In this document: one piece after another, positions 54,293-64,000 of the stretch | How positions within the stretch are numbered: position 1 is the stretch's first letter | Layout of the letters: every line of letters starts with the position of its first letter | NCBI RefSeq assembly: GCF_017591425.1 | Contig: NW_024466459.1 | Span: forward strand, 2,976,001-3,040,000 | DNA length: 64,000 nt | DNA from: Ochotona curzoniae | Taxonomy: Eukaryota; Chordata; Mammalia; Lagomorpha; Ochotonidae | Reading direction: 5' to 3' | Program-made: the position numbers and the translations under genes | The notes under the pieces: model-generated | Database searches by the model: none | The model's input: the letters and a program-made list of their open reading frames with translations, nothing else | What the model was told of the DNA's origin: nothing

Positions 54293-55474
54293 CCAGTCTC
54301 ACGGCAAACCAGCCGCTTATTCAAACACAGTTCATCATCTCCCTAGAAAAGACTCTCCTACATAAGTCCTGAAATAAATACATACTTGTTTCAGCAACTG
54401 AATCTTTCAACTTTAGCTTTATCAATTTTAATTTTAATTATGCATGCATTTTCTCCTTATTCTCTCAAGTAGCACGTAGCTGTTTTTATCCAATGACCCA
54501 GAGTTCTGCCTGCAGAGTAGAACACACAATTTCCAATACTTTTCAACTCAGTAGTATGTCATTTTTAAACCATTTCCTAAAATATATGGTTTATCATTCC
54601 TAGCAAAGCAAGCTGGAACCATACTGACTTTTCTTGTTTATTTACAAAAAGTATTATCAACAAGGCCATGTCTTTATAAACAAAATAAAAATGTTATGTA
54701 CACAGAATATTCTCAGCCCTTCTTTTGAATTTAGAAAGGAAAAAACAAACAGGCTTTTTGGGAAAAGAGGGGAACGTGTGTAGTGTGACCCTGACAAGCT
54801 TCTACTTGATTCATAGAGATGGATGTCCACTCTCCCCTTGGATCCCACGCTCCTGGTATGGCTGAGTTAGGACTTTCACTAACACTTTCAGAGAAGACAT
54901 GCTCTCTGGCACCACTCTAAAGCCAGGCTTGCCCAAATTCTCTTCAGGATTATTTCACACCATGTCTTTCCAGGCACCCGTTTCCATAAGAGGTAGAAGC
55001 GTCCACCACTCAGTGTCCACAGTATCTCAGCCTCGGGTGCTAACCTTTTTCTCTCTCCACAAAATACACACAAGGCCAATCACCAAATTCCAGGTGTCTG
55101 TCCACGAAAAATGTGCCTTTACTAGCAGGATGGTTTAGAAATGGGAAAGGCACCGTCCAATGCCAACCTTCAAACATAGATTTCATTCATGACAGGTGGG
55201 AAATATATTAAAATCTGTAGTAATAAGTGTACAAATAAGGCCTGTGTAATGACTGATAACAACATTTGCATTGATACTGATGGTGTACCTCCTGACATTT
55301 TTAGCTGGTGATGATCCATGCAGCTGCAGACATCTTGCAGCTCCACTGAGGACAGACTGCTCTGTGTTGGACCCTTTCCAGGGTTCAGGGAATGGTAACC
55401 CTGGCTTGGTCTAGGATAGCCTCAGGCTAAAGGCTCTTTCCTGTTCTGTACAGCCTCTCATCCATGAGGAGAGT
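54293..55474. other. Unassigned AT-rich stretch
   Basis: About 1.2 kb. 54370-54660 is AT-rich with TTTTAATTTTAATTATGCAT and AATATATGG motifs. No repeat or gene recognised. Frames under 80 codons. Confidence 0.4.
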
Positions 55475-55722
55475 GGCCAGGGACGCCTGCTGTGGCCACA
55501 GACATTCCGAGACAGTGAGCAAGGCCTGTCATTTGTGCTACCTTGTATTGGTCAAAGGAGATCACAAAGTCACTAGGTTCATACGGTGGAGAGACAGGCT
55601 CTACCTCCTGAGTGAAAGTGTCTCAGGAGAAAATAAAACCAGGATGGGAGGAGGTGTGGCTGCTGTTTGTAACAGCACATATGGAGACCTAACAGTCATA
55701 CTGCCTATCATTTCTACATAAC
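55475..55722 (+). repeat. Possible ancient LTR fragment
   Basis: TTGTATTGGTCAAAGGAGAT, CACAAAGTCACTAGGTTCAT, ACAGGCTCTACCTCCTGAGT and GGGAGGAGGTGTGGCTGCTG resemble, in order, an old ERVL-type LTR stretch (GGTCAAAGCAAGTCACA; GACTCCACCTCTTGATGGGA). Confidence 0.45.
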
Positions 55723-56994
55723 AGGGTGCTGAAACTTTTACAAAGTTGTCTCGTAGCAGGCAGAATCCCAGAAGGTGATGGAGGAGGTGATCATGGACAA
55801 AGGTGGATAGCCTTAGACCTCGGTCATGGGTGGCTCCTTACCTGGGGAAACTCGGTGGCAATGGCACTGGGACCTCAGTTCCACAACCACAGGGATTTGT
55901 CAGATTAGTTTACTAATGGATCTACTGCACAGAGCTGAGTCTAGCCATCAGAAACACAAGCAACAAAGAAGAGTGAAATGAGAAGAGCAGACATCTCCCA
56001 GGATTTCTGAATTGAGAGTTACCAGACAGTTCTGCAATGGAAGATGAGAAGGACTCAATCTTGACATCCAAGTTCATGCTAACTGTAACGATGAGTCATC
56101 TGAAGGAACTACCCATACTTAAAATTAGAGCAGAGAAATGATGTGCTGAGATGTTCCCACATTAGTCTCCCAAAACAACAGCAATAGCTGCTAGTGACTG
56201 GAAGTCAAACAAAAGCATAATGAAATCTCCTCTCAACAGAATTCCAACGGAACAAAAATGATCTTTGTGAACATTTACTGGAATCTGAATGGCAAGCAGC
56301 AGATCAGCAAAACACATAGCCTTCCTCTGAGCACTGGGTCTTGCGTGGTACCAGGGACCGAGAATCATAGATACACAAGCCCTGCTTTGGAAATGAAACA
56401 CAGGAAATGTTGGACCCCAAATATTGCAGCCCGAGCCCCTGCCCAAGGCAACTGTCTGCTGCCTCTTCATCCTGTTCATTCTGAGGAAGCTGTAGTGCTG
56501 AGAGTTACAGGGCTGTCTAGGAGCAGCCAGTTCGTGGCCAGCAGAGATGGGACGAGCATTCTTAAATTCAGATTCTGAGTTCTGAACACTTCCCACTACA
56601 CCCAGCTTGACAGCGTTTCTGACTTACTAGCAGCATAAATAAGCTTTTGAATATAAGCAACTATAAATAGCAATTAGTCAGCGCCTTGTCTTGGTAATGT
56701 TGACATCATCACAGGGCAATGCTGTTCCTCCTCTGACGCTCAGCCCGAGAGTTCTCCTGAGTCATGGCCTTCTCCATCTCTACCAGCGCCACTCGGGATC
56801 CCTCTCAGCTCCACCCTGAGTCCTTCCAGCATCTTTCAGCAGCTGGGCTTCCTCACAGTGTCTCCTTTTCCTCAGGGCACTTGCTATTCTCATCCAGCAG
56901 AGTGGGGAGCGTGGTTTTCTCTTTTGCATGGTTCTGTCACACTGAACAGGTGCCTGATGCACACATCATGGTTAAGCTAAACAAGAGCTAATCT
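55723..56994. other. Unassigned stretch
   Basis: About 1.3 kb. The 144-codon minus frame at 56596-56162 has no recognised similarity and an opposing 106-codon frame. A MEF2-consensus site lies at 56661-56670. No gene supported. Confidence 0.4.
56661..56670. promoter_or_regulatory. MEF2 consensus site
   Basis: CTATAAATAG again fits YTAWWWWTAR exactly, followed by CAATTAGTCAG (homeodomain-like TAATTG core). It is preceded by AAATAAGCTTTTGAATATAA. Binding not shown. Confidence 0.28.
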
Positions 56995-57085
56995 TTGTTG
57001 ACTGATTACCCTGTGATGAGCAATGAGCTAAGCATTTCCCATGCATTACTCCAATTAATTCAAAATTCTATTAACAGGCAGGCGG
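56995..57085 (-). repeat. MIR fragment
   Basis: GAGCAATGAGCTAAGCATTT, CCCATGCATTACTCCAATTA, ATTCAAAATTCTATTAACAG follows reverse MIR (GTGCTAAGCACTTTACATGC; ATTATCTCATTTAATCC). Confidence 0.55.
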
Positions 57086-57599
57086 TCCAATGCCTCAGTG
57101 ATTTCAGTTCTGTTATTTTGTTTTTTTTCTGAAACAAAAATGACAGTACGGTCAAAATGTGGTTCAAGCCCACCTTTCCCATGTGAGCCAGTCCATATAC
57201 AGTATGGGAGAGTCTCACTTTCTCCTATACAAAACTTGAATCCCTTCTGCTCAAGCCCTCTGCACCATTCCTTTAAACTTTCAGAAGCCAAAAGGCATCA
57301 GATAATCATCCCTGAGCAAGCAGTGAAAAGTTCATGTGGTAGCGGTACCGAGGGAATAAGAAGCAAGCTCTGAAAGCCCAGGCTGGGAGGCCAGCAAAGC
57401 CAAGGCCTCTTTATTTCATAGCACCTCTCACTATGAGTAATGCCCTTTGCTTTCATGCTCTGGACCTGGCTTTCTTTTTTCTTGTTAAAGTGGACCACAA
57501 TGACAGACCCAGCTGGATAGTCTCACACCAACTTCCCAAAGATCAAAACACATGCTAGTTTACATGTGGTGCATTGTGTTAGCATGCCTCCCCCACCAA
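57086..57599. other. Unassigned stretch
   Basis: No repeat or gene recognised. Confidence 0.4.
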
Positions 57600-57660
57600 G
57601 CCTCTAGCGGACCTTGAGCAGTTGGTTCCTCTTCTCTGGAAAGGGGCTCCGTAGGTAAAG
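57600..57660 (+). repeat. Possible MIR core fragment
   Basis: GACCTTGAGCAGTTGGTTCC followed by TCTTCTCTGGAAAGGGGCTC resembles the MIR core (GACCTTGGGCAAGTTACTT). Confidence 0.4.
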
Positions 57661-58255
57661 CACCATCCTCAACAATGGACTGAACTCTGCAGGGACTCAC
57701 AACCACCATCTCTTGGTGCCACCCTCAGCTGCAAGCTCACTCGGGGTTGCCTTGCCAACCTCCAGGGCTAGCTTTTTCTTCTGGCTCTGCCAATCGGCAG
57801 GAAGTTGTTTCTGCCTAGCATAGCTGAGATACACTCACACAGATATTAATACTACACGGGAAGAAACTTTAGGAAGTTACAAACAAAACTGAGTATTATA
57901 TAATGTAGGCATCCCTACTCCACTATGGTTGGCTTCACTACTATCTTTGCCCTGAGCCAGACCATTTTGGAAAATCCACCAGGTCTCCTAAGACTGGGTA
58001 TCACCTCAAACCTGCTGTCTTGGTCCTCCCTGCAGGTCCAAGTATGCTTACACCTGGAGAACCCAGCACTCAGGAGCTCTCTGAGTATATTCTGAGTGGT
58101 CCATGAACCAGACCACCAGAAAGACCCCTGTGTCTGTTATGCAAAATGGAAGCTAAGATACAACAAAGAAAGGAAAGAGAGATTCCACAGTAGCCAAGGG
58201 GTGGGGGGGGGGGCAGGAAGGTGTTTTGTTTTCCTCTCAAAATTATGTTTTAGTT
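57661..58255. other. Unassigned stretch with G run
   Basis: No repeat or gene recognised except an 11-G run at 58203-58213. Confidence 0.45.
58203..58213 (+). repeat. Homopolymer G run (11)
   Basis: Eleven consecutive G just before the SINE insertion. Its length may vary or be miscalled. Confidence 0.9.
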
Positions 58256-58271
58256 CATTTCTGAATTTCTT

Positions 58272-58608
58272 TTCTGTAAAGATGTATTTTATTTTTATTG
58301 GAAAGTCACATATATAGAGAGAGGAGGAGGAGAGACAGAAAGAAAGATCTTCCATCCAATGATTCACTCCCCAAGTGACCGCATTAGCCGGAGCTAAGCC
58401 AATTCAAAATCAGGAGCCTGGAGCCTCTTCCAAGACTCCCATGTGAGTGCAGGACCCCAAGGCTTTGAGCTGTCCTCGACTGCTTTCCCAGGCTACAAGC
58501 GAGGAGCTGGATGGGAAGCAGGCCTGCTGGGATTAGAACCAGCACCCATATGGGATCCTGGCAAGTGCAAGGCAAGGACTGAGTTGCTAGGCTACTGTGC
58601 TTGGCACC
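58272..58608 (-). mobile_element. Pika-type SINE with 16-bp TSD
   Basis: Full reverse copy: GATGTATTTTATTTTTATTG tail side, AGAGAGAGGAGGAGGAGAGA, AAGATCTTCCATCCAATGAT, TCACTCCCCAAGTGACCGCA, CCAAGGCTTTGAGCTGTCCT, GGATTAGAACCAGCACCCAT, ending at a head with GGCTACTGTGCTTGGCAC. A 16-bp duplication CATTTCTGAATTTCTT / CATTCCTGAATTTCTT (one mismatch) lies at 58256-58271 and 58609-58624. Confidence 0.96.
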
Positions 58609-58624
58609 CATTCCTGAATTTCTT

Positions 58625-59645
58625 CTACAGTCACAGTTTATTACTTCAAAGAACATTTAATATTTTGAAGACTTATCTCAAACTAGAAACCAGGTCTCTC
58701 TATTTCCTAGAGCCAACAGCCTTACTTTTCAAGTGAGTAAAGAGCTAACATAATTCTTGACCCTATTTCCTCTTCTTACACACAAGTATAAATCCATAAA
58801 GCCAGGAGTTCATTTTCTTATAAGAAATCAGAATCTGTCTCAAGCTGGGCTTCTTTTCAATACACATTCTTCAAGCTGAAAACCTTTTAAAGAACATGGA
58901 TTCAAACAGACTGGAGTTATCACTATTTAACTGAATGTCTACACTGAGTTATCCTAATCAACCAAAATAAAGTTTAAAAAATTGCATTTCACTATTCTAG
59001 GAAAAAAATAGGAATCTGTTTTATCACACCATTTTCTGGGATTCCAGAGGCAATGTTTATTAGAGAAAATAAGAGCGTGACAGCAATCGAAAAAAAATAA
59101 AAAACCCTGTGTCCATGCAGTCTTATGATCTTTACTGCTATTTGTACCTAGATGTCAAAGACGTTTAAAAATCATCACGAATGGAACTCCGAGTCTTACA
59201 CTCCCTACACCCATCATGGCAATACACGATTAGGGCTCTATTTGTACTCTCACACTAGAGAAAAACATGACTTAGCAACTGCCAAATGCTCCTCTTAATG
59301 TCTGTGAAGACACTTGTGAGAGAAACTGCACACTGCTGCAGAAATCCTGCAAATGTCAGGCATTTTTAGCACTTTTCAGGGGGCAATTCCCAAATCAAAG
59401 CTAGCTGGTCTGGAGTGGGCAGATCCCTAGATAGTGGCTGGGGATGCCACCTGCCACACAGCATCAGTGGCATCTCATCAATTAAGGCCTCCTGTGTCCC
59501 GGTAATCAGGAATGACCTGGTTTAAGACTTAAAAACAAGTATTCTATAGCAGACCTTTAAAAAGCAACAAAATCAGAAATGACAGACTCAGGAGAATTTT
59601 ATTGTCTGTAAAATAGCAGCTGCAAAAGGGACTGGAATCATGTAA
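58625..59645. other. Unassigned stretch
   Basis: About 1 kb, AT-rich, between two SINEs of the same orientation. No repeat or gene recognised. Confidence 0.4.
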
Positions 59646-59649
59646 CTTA

Positions 59650-59978
59650 AAAAAATATCCATTTTATTTTTATTCAAAGTTGGATATACAGACAGAAGGA
59701 GAGACAGAGAGGAAGATCTTCCATCCATCGATTCACTCCCCAAGTGGCCGCAACAGCCAAGGCTGAGCCGATCCAAAGCCAGCAGCCAGGAGGTTCTTCC
59801 GGATCTGCCACATGGGTGCAGGGCGCCAAGGTTTTGAGCCATTCCCGACTGCTCTCTCAGGCCACAAGCAGGGAGCTGGATAGGAAGCAGGGCCTGCCAG
59901 GATTAGAACCAGCGCCCATATGGGATCCTGGAGAGTGCAAGGTGAGGACTCTAGCCGCTAGGCTACTGCACCAGGCCC
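59650..59978 (-). mobile_element. Pika-type SINE (minus strand)
   Basis: Reverse full copy: CCATTTTATTTTTATTCAAA, GAGAGACAGAGAGGAAGATC, GATTCACTCCCCAAGTGGCC, CTGAGCCGATCCAAAGCCAG, GACTGCTCTCTCAGGCCACA, GGATTAGAACCAGCGCCCAT (B box), TAGCCGCTAGGCTACTGCAC (A box) and CAGGCCC end. Several CpGs remain. No clear target duplication was seen. Confidence 0.94.
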
Positions 59979-60469
59979 ATTTATTTAACTTTTGCTGATA
60001 GTCTGGGGACCAGTTTTTGGGTTTGAAGGCCCAGAAACCAACAGACACACAGGACTAGGAATGTACAGTATCATATTCGAAAAAGAGTATCGTCAACTTT
60101 TCCTTCAGACCAAGTCAATTATGACTAATAAATCTGGACACTTGAAATTTAGAGAGACGATGGCTATACATTTCATGAACTTTGATACACTGAATTCAAG
60201 TGTCTGTAAGTCAAATAAACTTTTCCAAAGGCATCCTGTTATTTCAACAGCTCAAGAATCCCAAACGACCTTACTGAATAATCTTCTTCAGACACTGAAG
60301 TGTGTGAACTCCTGAAAAATGACCAGGAAGTGTTACAGGCAAAGAAGAATCATCTTCAATCATGTCCTGGGAGAGACCACACCCAGAAACATGTTTAAGC
60401 ACAGTTATCAAAACAACGTGTCACTCAGGCAACTTGGTAAACACACACTGCTGGCTGGTCCCTCTGAAC
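59979..60469. other. Unassigned stretch
   Basis: A 107-codon plus frame at 59992-60315 begins at the SINE boundary and has no recognised similarity. No gene supported. Confidence 0.4.
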
Positions 60470-60580
60470 TGCTGACTCAACAGATCTCCGGCACTTGAGT
60501 TTGCACATTTCTCCCAAGTTCTCTGACTCAGGCGCTCCCTGGACAGCCAATGTGCTTGAGAATACTCAAAGAGGTAGGAG
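60470..60580 (+). repeat. Possible hAT (MER20/MER5-like) fragment
   Basis: TTGCACATTTCTCCCAAGTT, CTCTGACTCAGGCGCTCCCT and AATGTGCTTGAGAATACTC resemble the last half of MER20-like elements. Confidence 0.35.
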
Positions 60581-62282
60581 CAAGGGGGTGAGTACTTACC
60601 GTGCACCCTCCCTCCCTCTCTAGTTCTTAATGCAACTACTACTAGGAGCATTACCAGCTCAGAGGTGAAGAAATGGCGGGTAAGGGACAACTCCAGGACA
60701 AACAGAGCCCACTGCTTCTTTGCTGTCACCTGAGAGCTTGTACCACACCTTGTTTTCACCTAATAAGTTGCAAACTTATCAAAAAAAGCCTTGTAATTGG
60801 AGGGCTCCACGCCCTCATGTGGTATCTTGGGAGCCAATCTCTCTGTTGAAAGTGCTTGGAACTTCTAACAGAGATAGATGCCCTACTCTTTTTGCCTTGC
60901 TCCTTTCCGGTACCACTCGATGAGCTTACAAAGCCTTCCTTTCTCCTTGAGTCAACTCTAAGAGGGCATGCAGTGATGATCTGTCCTGAACACAGATGTG
61001 ACTTCCCAAATGACAACACAAACAATGCTTTCAAGGTTCATTGGCTGGCAATTCTTATGTCTGTGTCATATTTATGGGTGTGAAAAATCCTGTCTTGAGC
61101 ATGGTCCCCCCAAATGGACTGCCATGGTTTCTGTAGGATGCATTAAACACAACACCTAATGAAGGCTGGGTGTGGATGATAATGCCCTGCAGTAAATCTC
61201 TCTGTCAGGGAGTCCCTTCCACTGTATAATAAAACACCTCCAAGATCTGTTTCCATGACAACAGCGGCATCACATAGGAAAGAGAATGAAGAGACTACAA
61301 AAAGCCTCTTTGGAGACTACTACCAAAATGCACATCCAGTTTAAGGGACTACGGATAATTTTCCAGATATTAACTTTGGAGTTAAAATCTTTTCCTTCTT
61401 GAATTCTCTAATGATATGATTATTTTTGGAAATCTAATAGGAACTGATTCAGAACACTATAAATACCATCCATCTGCCAAATTTCAGGAGGTCTAAAATT
61501 AGGTTAACAGGTTCATCAATTTTTCTTGGAAGATTCTCATAAAAATAGACCCAATTTTTCTGGTAGCAATAGCAGTAAAATGCTGATAGTTACATGTAAC
61601 ACGAAAAAAATTACTCATTTCATGAGAAGTATTTGGAAACTTAAAGTATTTCTCTGAATAAAATTAAAATAGAAACTATCTTCTGAAACAAGAGCTTCTA
61701 GGAAGGCTCTTCCATTTACAAAGCAACACACTGAGAAGAACTCCCAGCAGTCAGAATTATAACTAAATCATGGGTCATCAGCAAATGCAAGACAATACAC
61801 ACAGCTCCTTTTTCTGTTGTGTTTGTGGATATTCTCTGCTGAAGTCTTCTCTTCCAACATGAAGGAAATGAAAAGATGAAATGCCAACCAACTGGGCAAG
61901 CCATTGCTTCATCTAATATTCTTTACTGTTGTCTTTTTGCTTTTTCCACCATTAAAGAAGAATGGTCTCTTCTACTAAAAATACCTCGAAATAGCAGCTA
62001 GCACTAGCACCCTCTTTAATTTTCCTTAGCTACTGAGGAGTAAGATAATTTCACCTACATGTGTGCCAAGTTATTTTTAACACTTGCTTTGTGTTTCTCC
62101 ATTTACTCTATCTCAATAAACAGGCCTTGTTGTTCCTGAGTCCATTCTAAGCAGCCTGGTTGCTCCACAGTGCACACTGTGACCATGAACACCCGCAGTG
62201 AACAAACCATACCTGCAATCAGGGAAGGGCTCCACAGAAACAGACTAGTGGGTAGCTTTGAAAAAGACTTCTATAATATCTG
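60581..62282. other. Long unassigned stretch
   Basis: About 1.7 kb with no repeat or gene recognised. An RFX-like X-box lies at 61249-61262. 61370-61700 is AT-rich. Confidence 0.4.
61249..61262. promoter_or_regulatory. RFX-like X-box
   Basis: GTTTCCATGACAAC is the reverse complement of GTTGTCATGGAAAC, one base from the ideal imperfect palindrome GTTGCCATGGAAAC bound by RFX factors. No neighbouring promoter was identified. Confidence 0.3.
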
Positions 62283-62518
62283 AAAATCAGAATCACACAG
62301 TGAGAGGAGGAGATAAAGAGAGAAATCTTCCATCTGCTGATTCAGTCCCAAATGGATCTGAGAGTCCAGATCAACACTTGGGCTGTCTTCTATTGCCTTC
62401 CCAGGCTCTGTAGGAGCTGGACTGGAACTGAAGCAGCTAGGGCTCAAACAAGTGTTCCGCTATGAGGCAGCCAAATCACAGGCAGCATCTTAACCCACAG
62501 CACTACAATGCCAGCATA
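62283..62518 (-). mobile_element. Older C-type SINE (minus strand)
   Basis: Reverse order: CACAGTGAGAGGAGGAGATA, AAATCTTCCATCTGCTGATT, CAACACTTGGGCTGTCTTCT, TTGCCTTCCCAGGCTCTGTA, TAGGGCTCAAACAAGTGTTC, CAGCACTACAATGCCAGC head. Confidence 0.85.
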
Positions 62519-62644
62519 GATGAGTAATTTTCAACCTTATAGGCCTGGAGTTGGACATCTAAACCTGATGGCCATGTGCACAAAGAACTATTTTTTTTAA
62601 TCTTTATTCTCAATAACCATCTATCATGCCATAAGAAGCTTTCC

Positions 62645-62875
62645 CCTCCAGCTCCCTGATTCAAGTTTTGGCTGCTCCACATCTGATATGACTCCATGCT
62701 AATGTGTCTGGGAAAGCCATGAAAGATGGCTCAAGTCTTTGAGCCACTGTGCCCATGTGGGAGGCCTAGAAAAGGCTCCTGGCTCTTGGCTTCAGCTTGG
62801 CTGTTGAAGTCATTTGGGAAATGAATCAGTGGATGGACTGACTCCTTCTCTTTATCTCTCTCTCACAGAGCTTTT
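62645..62875 (+). mobile_element. Older C-type SINE, inverted partner of the previous copy
   Basis: TTTTGGCTGCTCCACATCTG, GTGTCTGGGAAAGCCATGAA, AGATGGCTCAAGTCTTTGAG, GCTCCTGGCTCTTGGCTTCA, AATGAATCAGTGGATGGACT, CTTTATCTCTCTCTCACAG. Forward orientation, head to head with the copy at 62283, about 125 bp apart. Confidence 0.85.
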
Positions 62876-62984
62876 ATGCTTCTGGAAAGACAATATTTGC
62901 GGAACAAGCAAGTGATAGGATTTCAAATATCAGGAAAATCTACGACCTATATATGGGAGAACAGACTAACAAACAGCACAAGAG

Positions 62985-63310
62985 TAGGCCTAAAGACATC
63001 CCTCTAAGGAAGCATCATCTCAGCAAAGACCTGGATATCAGTGAGGACCATGAAGATGTAGGGGCCAGGTCCATGCATTGGGAATCCACCAGCCACAGAG
63101 TGCAAATGAGCTTAGACAGTCTGGTCAGTGAGACAGGCAGGTGTCAGATGACAAAGCATAATGATGGGTTTCATGGACCAAGGTAAAAAGCTCTTTTCAC
63201 TGCAATGGTTTAAAGAGAGGCCACTGAATGATAAGATCTATCATGATCCCTGCAAACTGTTGGAGATGAGACAGAAACCAGGAGCCATGTTGGAAAGCTG
63301 TTAAACAAAC
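62985..63310 (+). repeat. Ancient mammal-wide interspersed repeat (same family as 35115)
   Basis: GGAAGCATCATCTCAGCAAA, GACCTGGATATCAGTGAGGA, GTGCAAATGAGCTTAGACAG, TTTCATGGACCAAGGTAAAA, TTCACTGCAATGGTTTAAAG and GCAAACTGTTGGAGATGAGA follow a common mammal-wide repeat. The 77-codon plus frame here is a chance product of it. Confidence 0.5.
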
Positions 63311-64000
63311 TGTGCATTTCTCCTGAAGCCATTTGGTTGGCTTTCCCCATTTTTGGCTTCTAGTTAACAGAGGCTTCCTATGTGATAAAACAACCGACCC
63401 TGGCACACATCTCGAAATGGATGGTGGCCACGTGGATGACACATGTGACTCCTTCTGTAACAACCTGATGTTTTTCTTCCACGCTTCTACTTGTGTACAT
63501 TAAATTATCGTGAATTACCAAACATTAACCAAAAAGGAAACAGATCCAGTATATCATTTTACGTAGAAAAATGCAAAAAGGAGAGCCTTGCTTTTCTAAT
63601 TTTAAGAGGTGCCGTGTGAACTCTTCTTCTTTTTCAAGCCTTCCTGGTCTTTTGTGGGATTAATTTTAGTAACACGCGAACAACCTGTTTAAGAACAAAT
63701 GAGTCATGATACAGCTTAATATCTAGAAACCTAAAATTACCCTCCTCCACAGAGAACATAATTTTTGAGTATGAAAGTCTCATGTTTGAAACACTGACAT
63801 CCGTTAACTCTACAACGCTTCCTGCTTTCCAAATGAGAGGGGGAGGGACAAGCTGGTGACTCAGTATAGCTGAGAGGAAGAAATAAACTGCCTTCTGAAA
63901 AGCTAATCTGTATTAGGTTCGATGAAGAGAATTAAAAAATAATCAAAACCCTAACTCCTGCACAGCAGTTCATAATCTGCCCTTTGGATATATTTTTTCC
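63311..64000. other. Unassigned stretch to the window end
   Basis: AT-rich, no repeat or gene recognised. 63480-63720 has motifs such as GGGATTAATTTTAG and AAATGAGTCATGA (AP-1-like) but no firm assignment. Confidence 0.4.

Noticed and set aside
56162..56596. 144-codon minus-strand open frame
   Set aside because: No domain or family recognised, an opposing 106-codon frame overlaps it, and there is no splice or polyadenylation context.
59992..60315. 107-codon plus-strand open frame
   Set aside because: It starts at a SINE edge, has no recognised similarity and no supporting context.
1..64000. CRISPR arrays, operons, bacterial or phage genes
   Set aside because: The window is vertebrate DNA dominated by mammalian retroposons; no spaced direct repeats or dense coding frames exist.

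Overview
This window reads as lagomorph nuclear DNA, most likely pika (Ochotona). The main evidence is the tRNA-derived lagomorph C-type SINE, present about 27 times as full or partial copies. Six copies belong to a subfamily (head GGTGGCCTAGCGGCTAAAG type, middle CTGCTTGTGGCCTGGGAAAG) that I associate with pika rather than rabbit. The species call rests on recall of SINE subfamilies, not on an alignment.

I find no convincing protein-coding gene, tRNA, rRNA or CpG-island promoter. No open reading frame exceeds about 150 codons, and the longest ones overlap interspersed repeats or simple sequence. The window is best read as intergenic or deep intronic sequence. Besides lagomorph SINEs it contains L1 3' ends of two ages, MaLR (MLT1-type) LTRs, one younger ERV2-like solo LTR, Tigger and hAT DNA-transposon fossils, MIR/L2 relics, microsatellites, and long unassigned single-copy-looking stretches.

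Layout: 0-5.3 kb has an old L1 3'UTR, a younger L1 3' end and two MLT1 LTRs. 5.9-7.4 kb has the least diverged SINE (perfect 14-bp target-site duplication), a small inverted-repeat element and older SINEs. 7.8-16.5 kb is mostly unassigned, with a hAT relic, MIRs and one possible decayed coding remnant. 16.5-18.1 kb is an L1 split by a SINE. 22.6-24.4 kb is a nest of L1, solo LTR, SINE and SINE-in-SINE. 24.4-33.2 kb is largely unassigned and holds several motif-dense candidate regulatory blocks. 33-37.6 kb has SINEs, an ancient repeat and an MLT1 LTR. 39.1-39.8 kb is a Tigger element, and 40.3-40.8 kb looks like the 3' end of a retrocopied transcript. 42-48 kb has SINEs, MIR and L2. 49.8-52.6 kb has Tigger remnants, one interrupted by an apparent SINE/L1 chimeric insertion. 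53.5-57 kb has hAT and LTR relics. 58-64 kb has two young SINEs, an inverted SINE pair and an ancient repeat.

The parts record successive waves of insertion rather than a pathway: ancient mammalian fossils, then lagomorph L1 and SINE copies, then the ERV2-like LTR and the pika-type SINEs. No new multi-gene system is present. The items most worth checking are the SINE/L1 chimera, the nested stack, the retrocopy-like 3' end and a handful of palindromic or clustered transcription-factor motifs.
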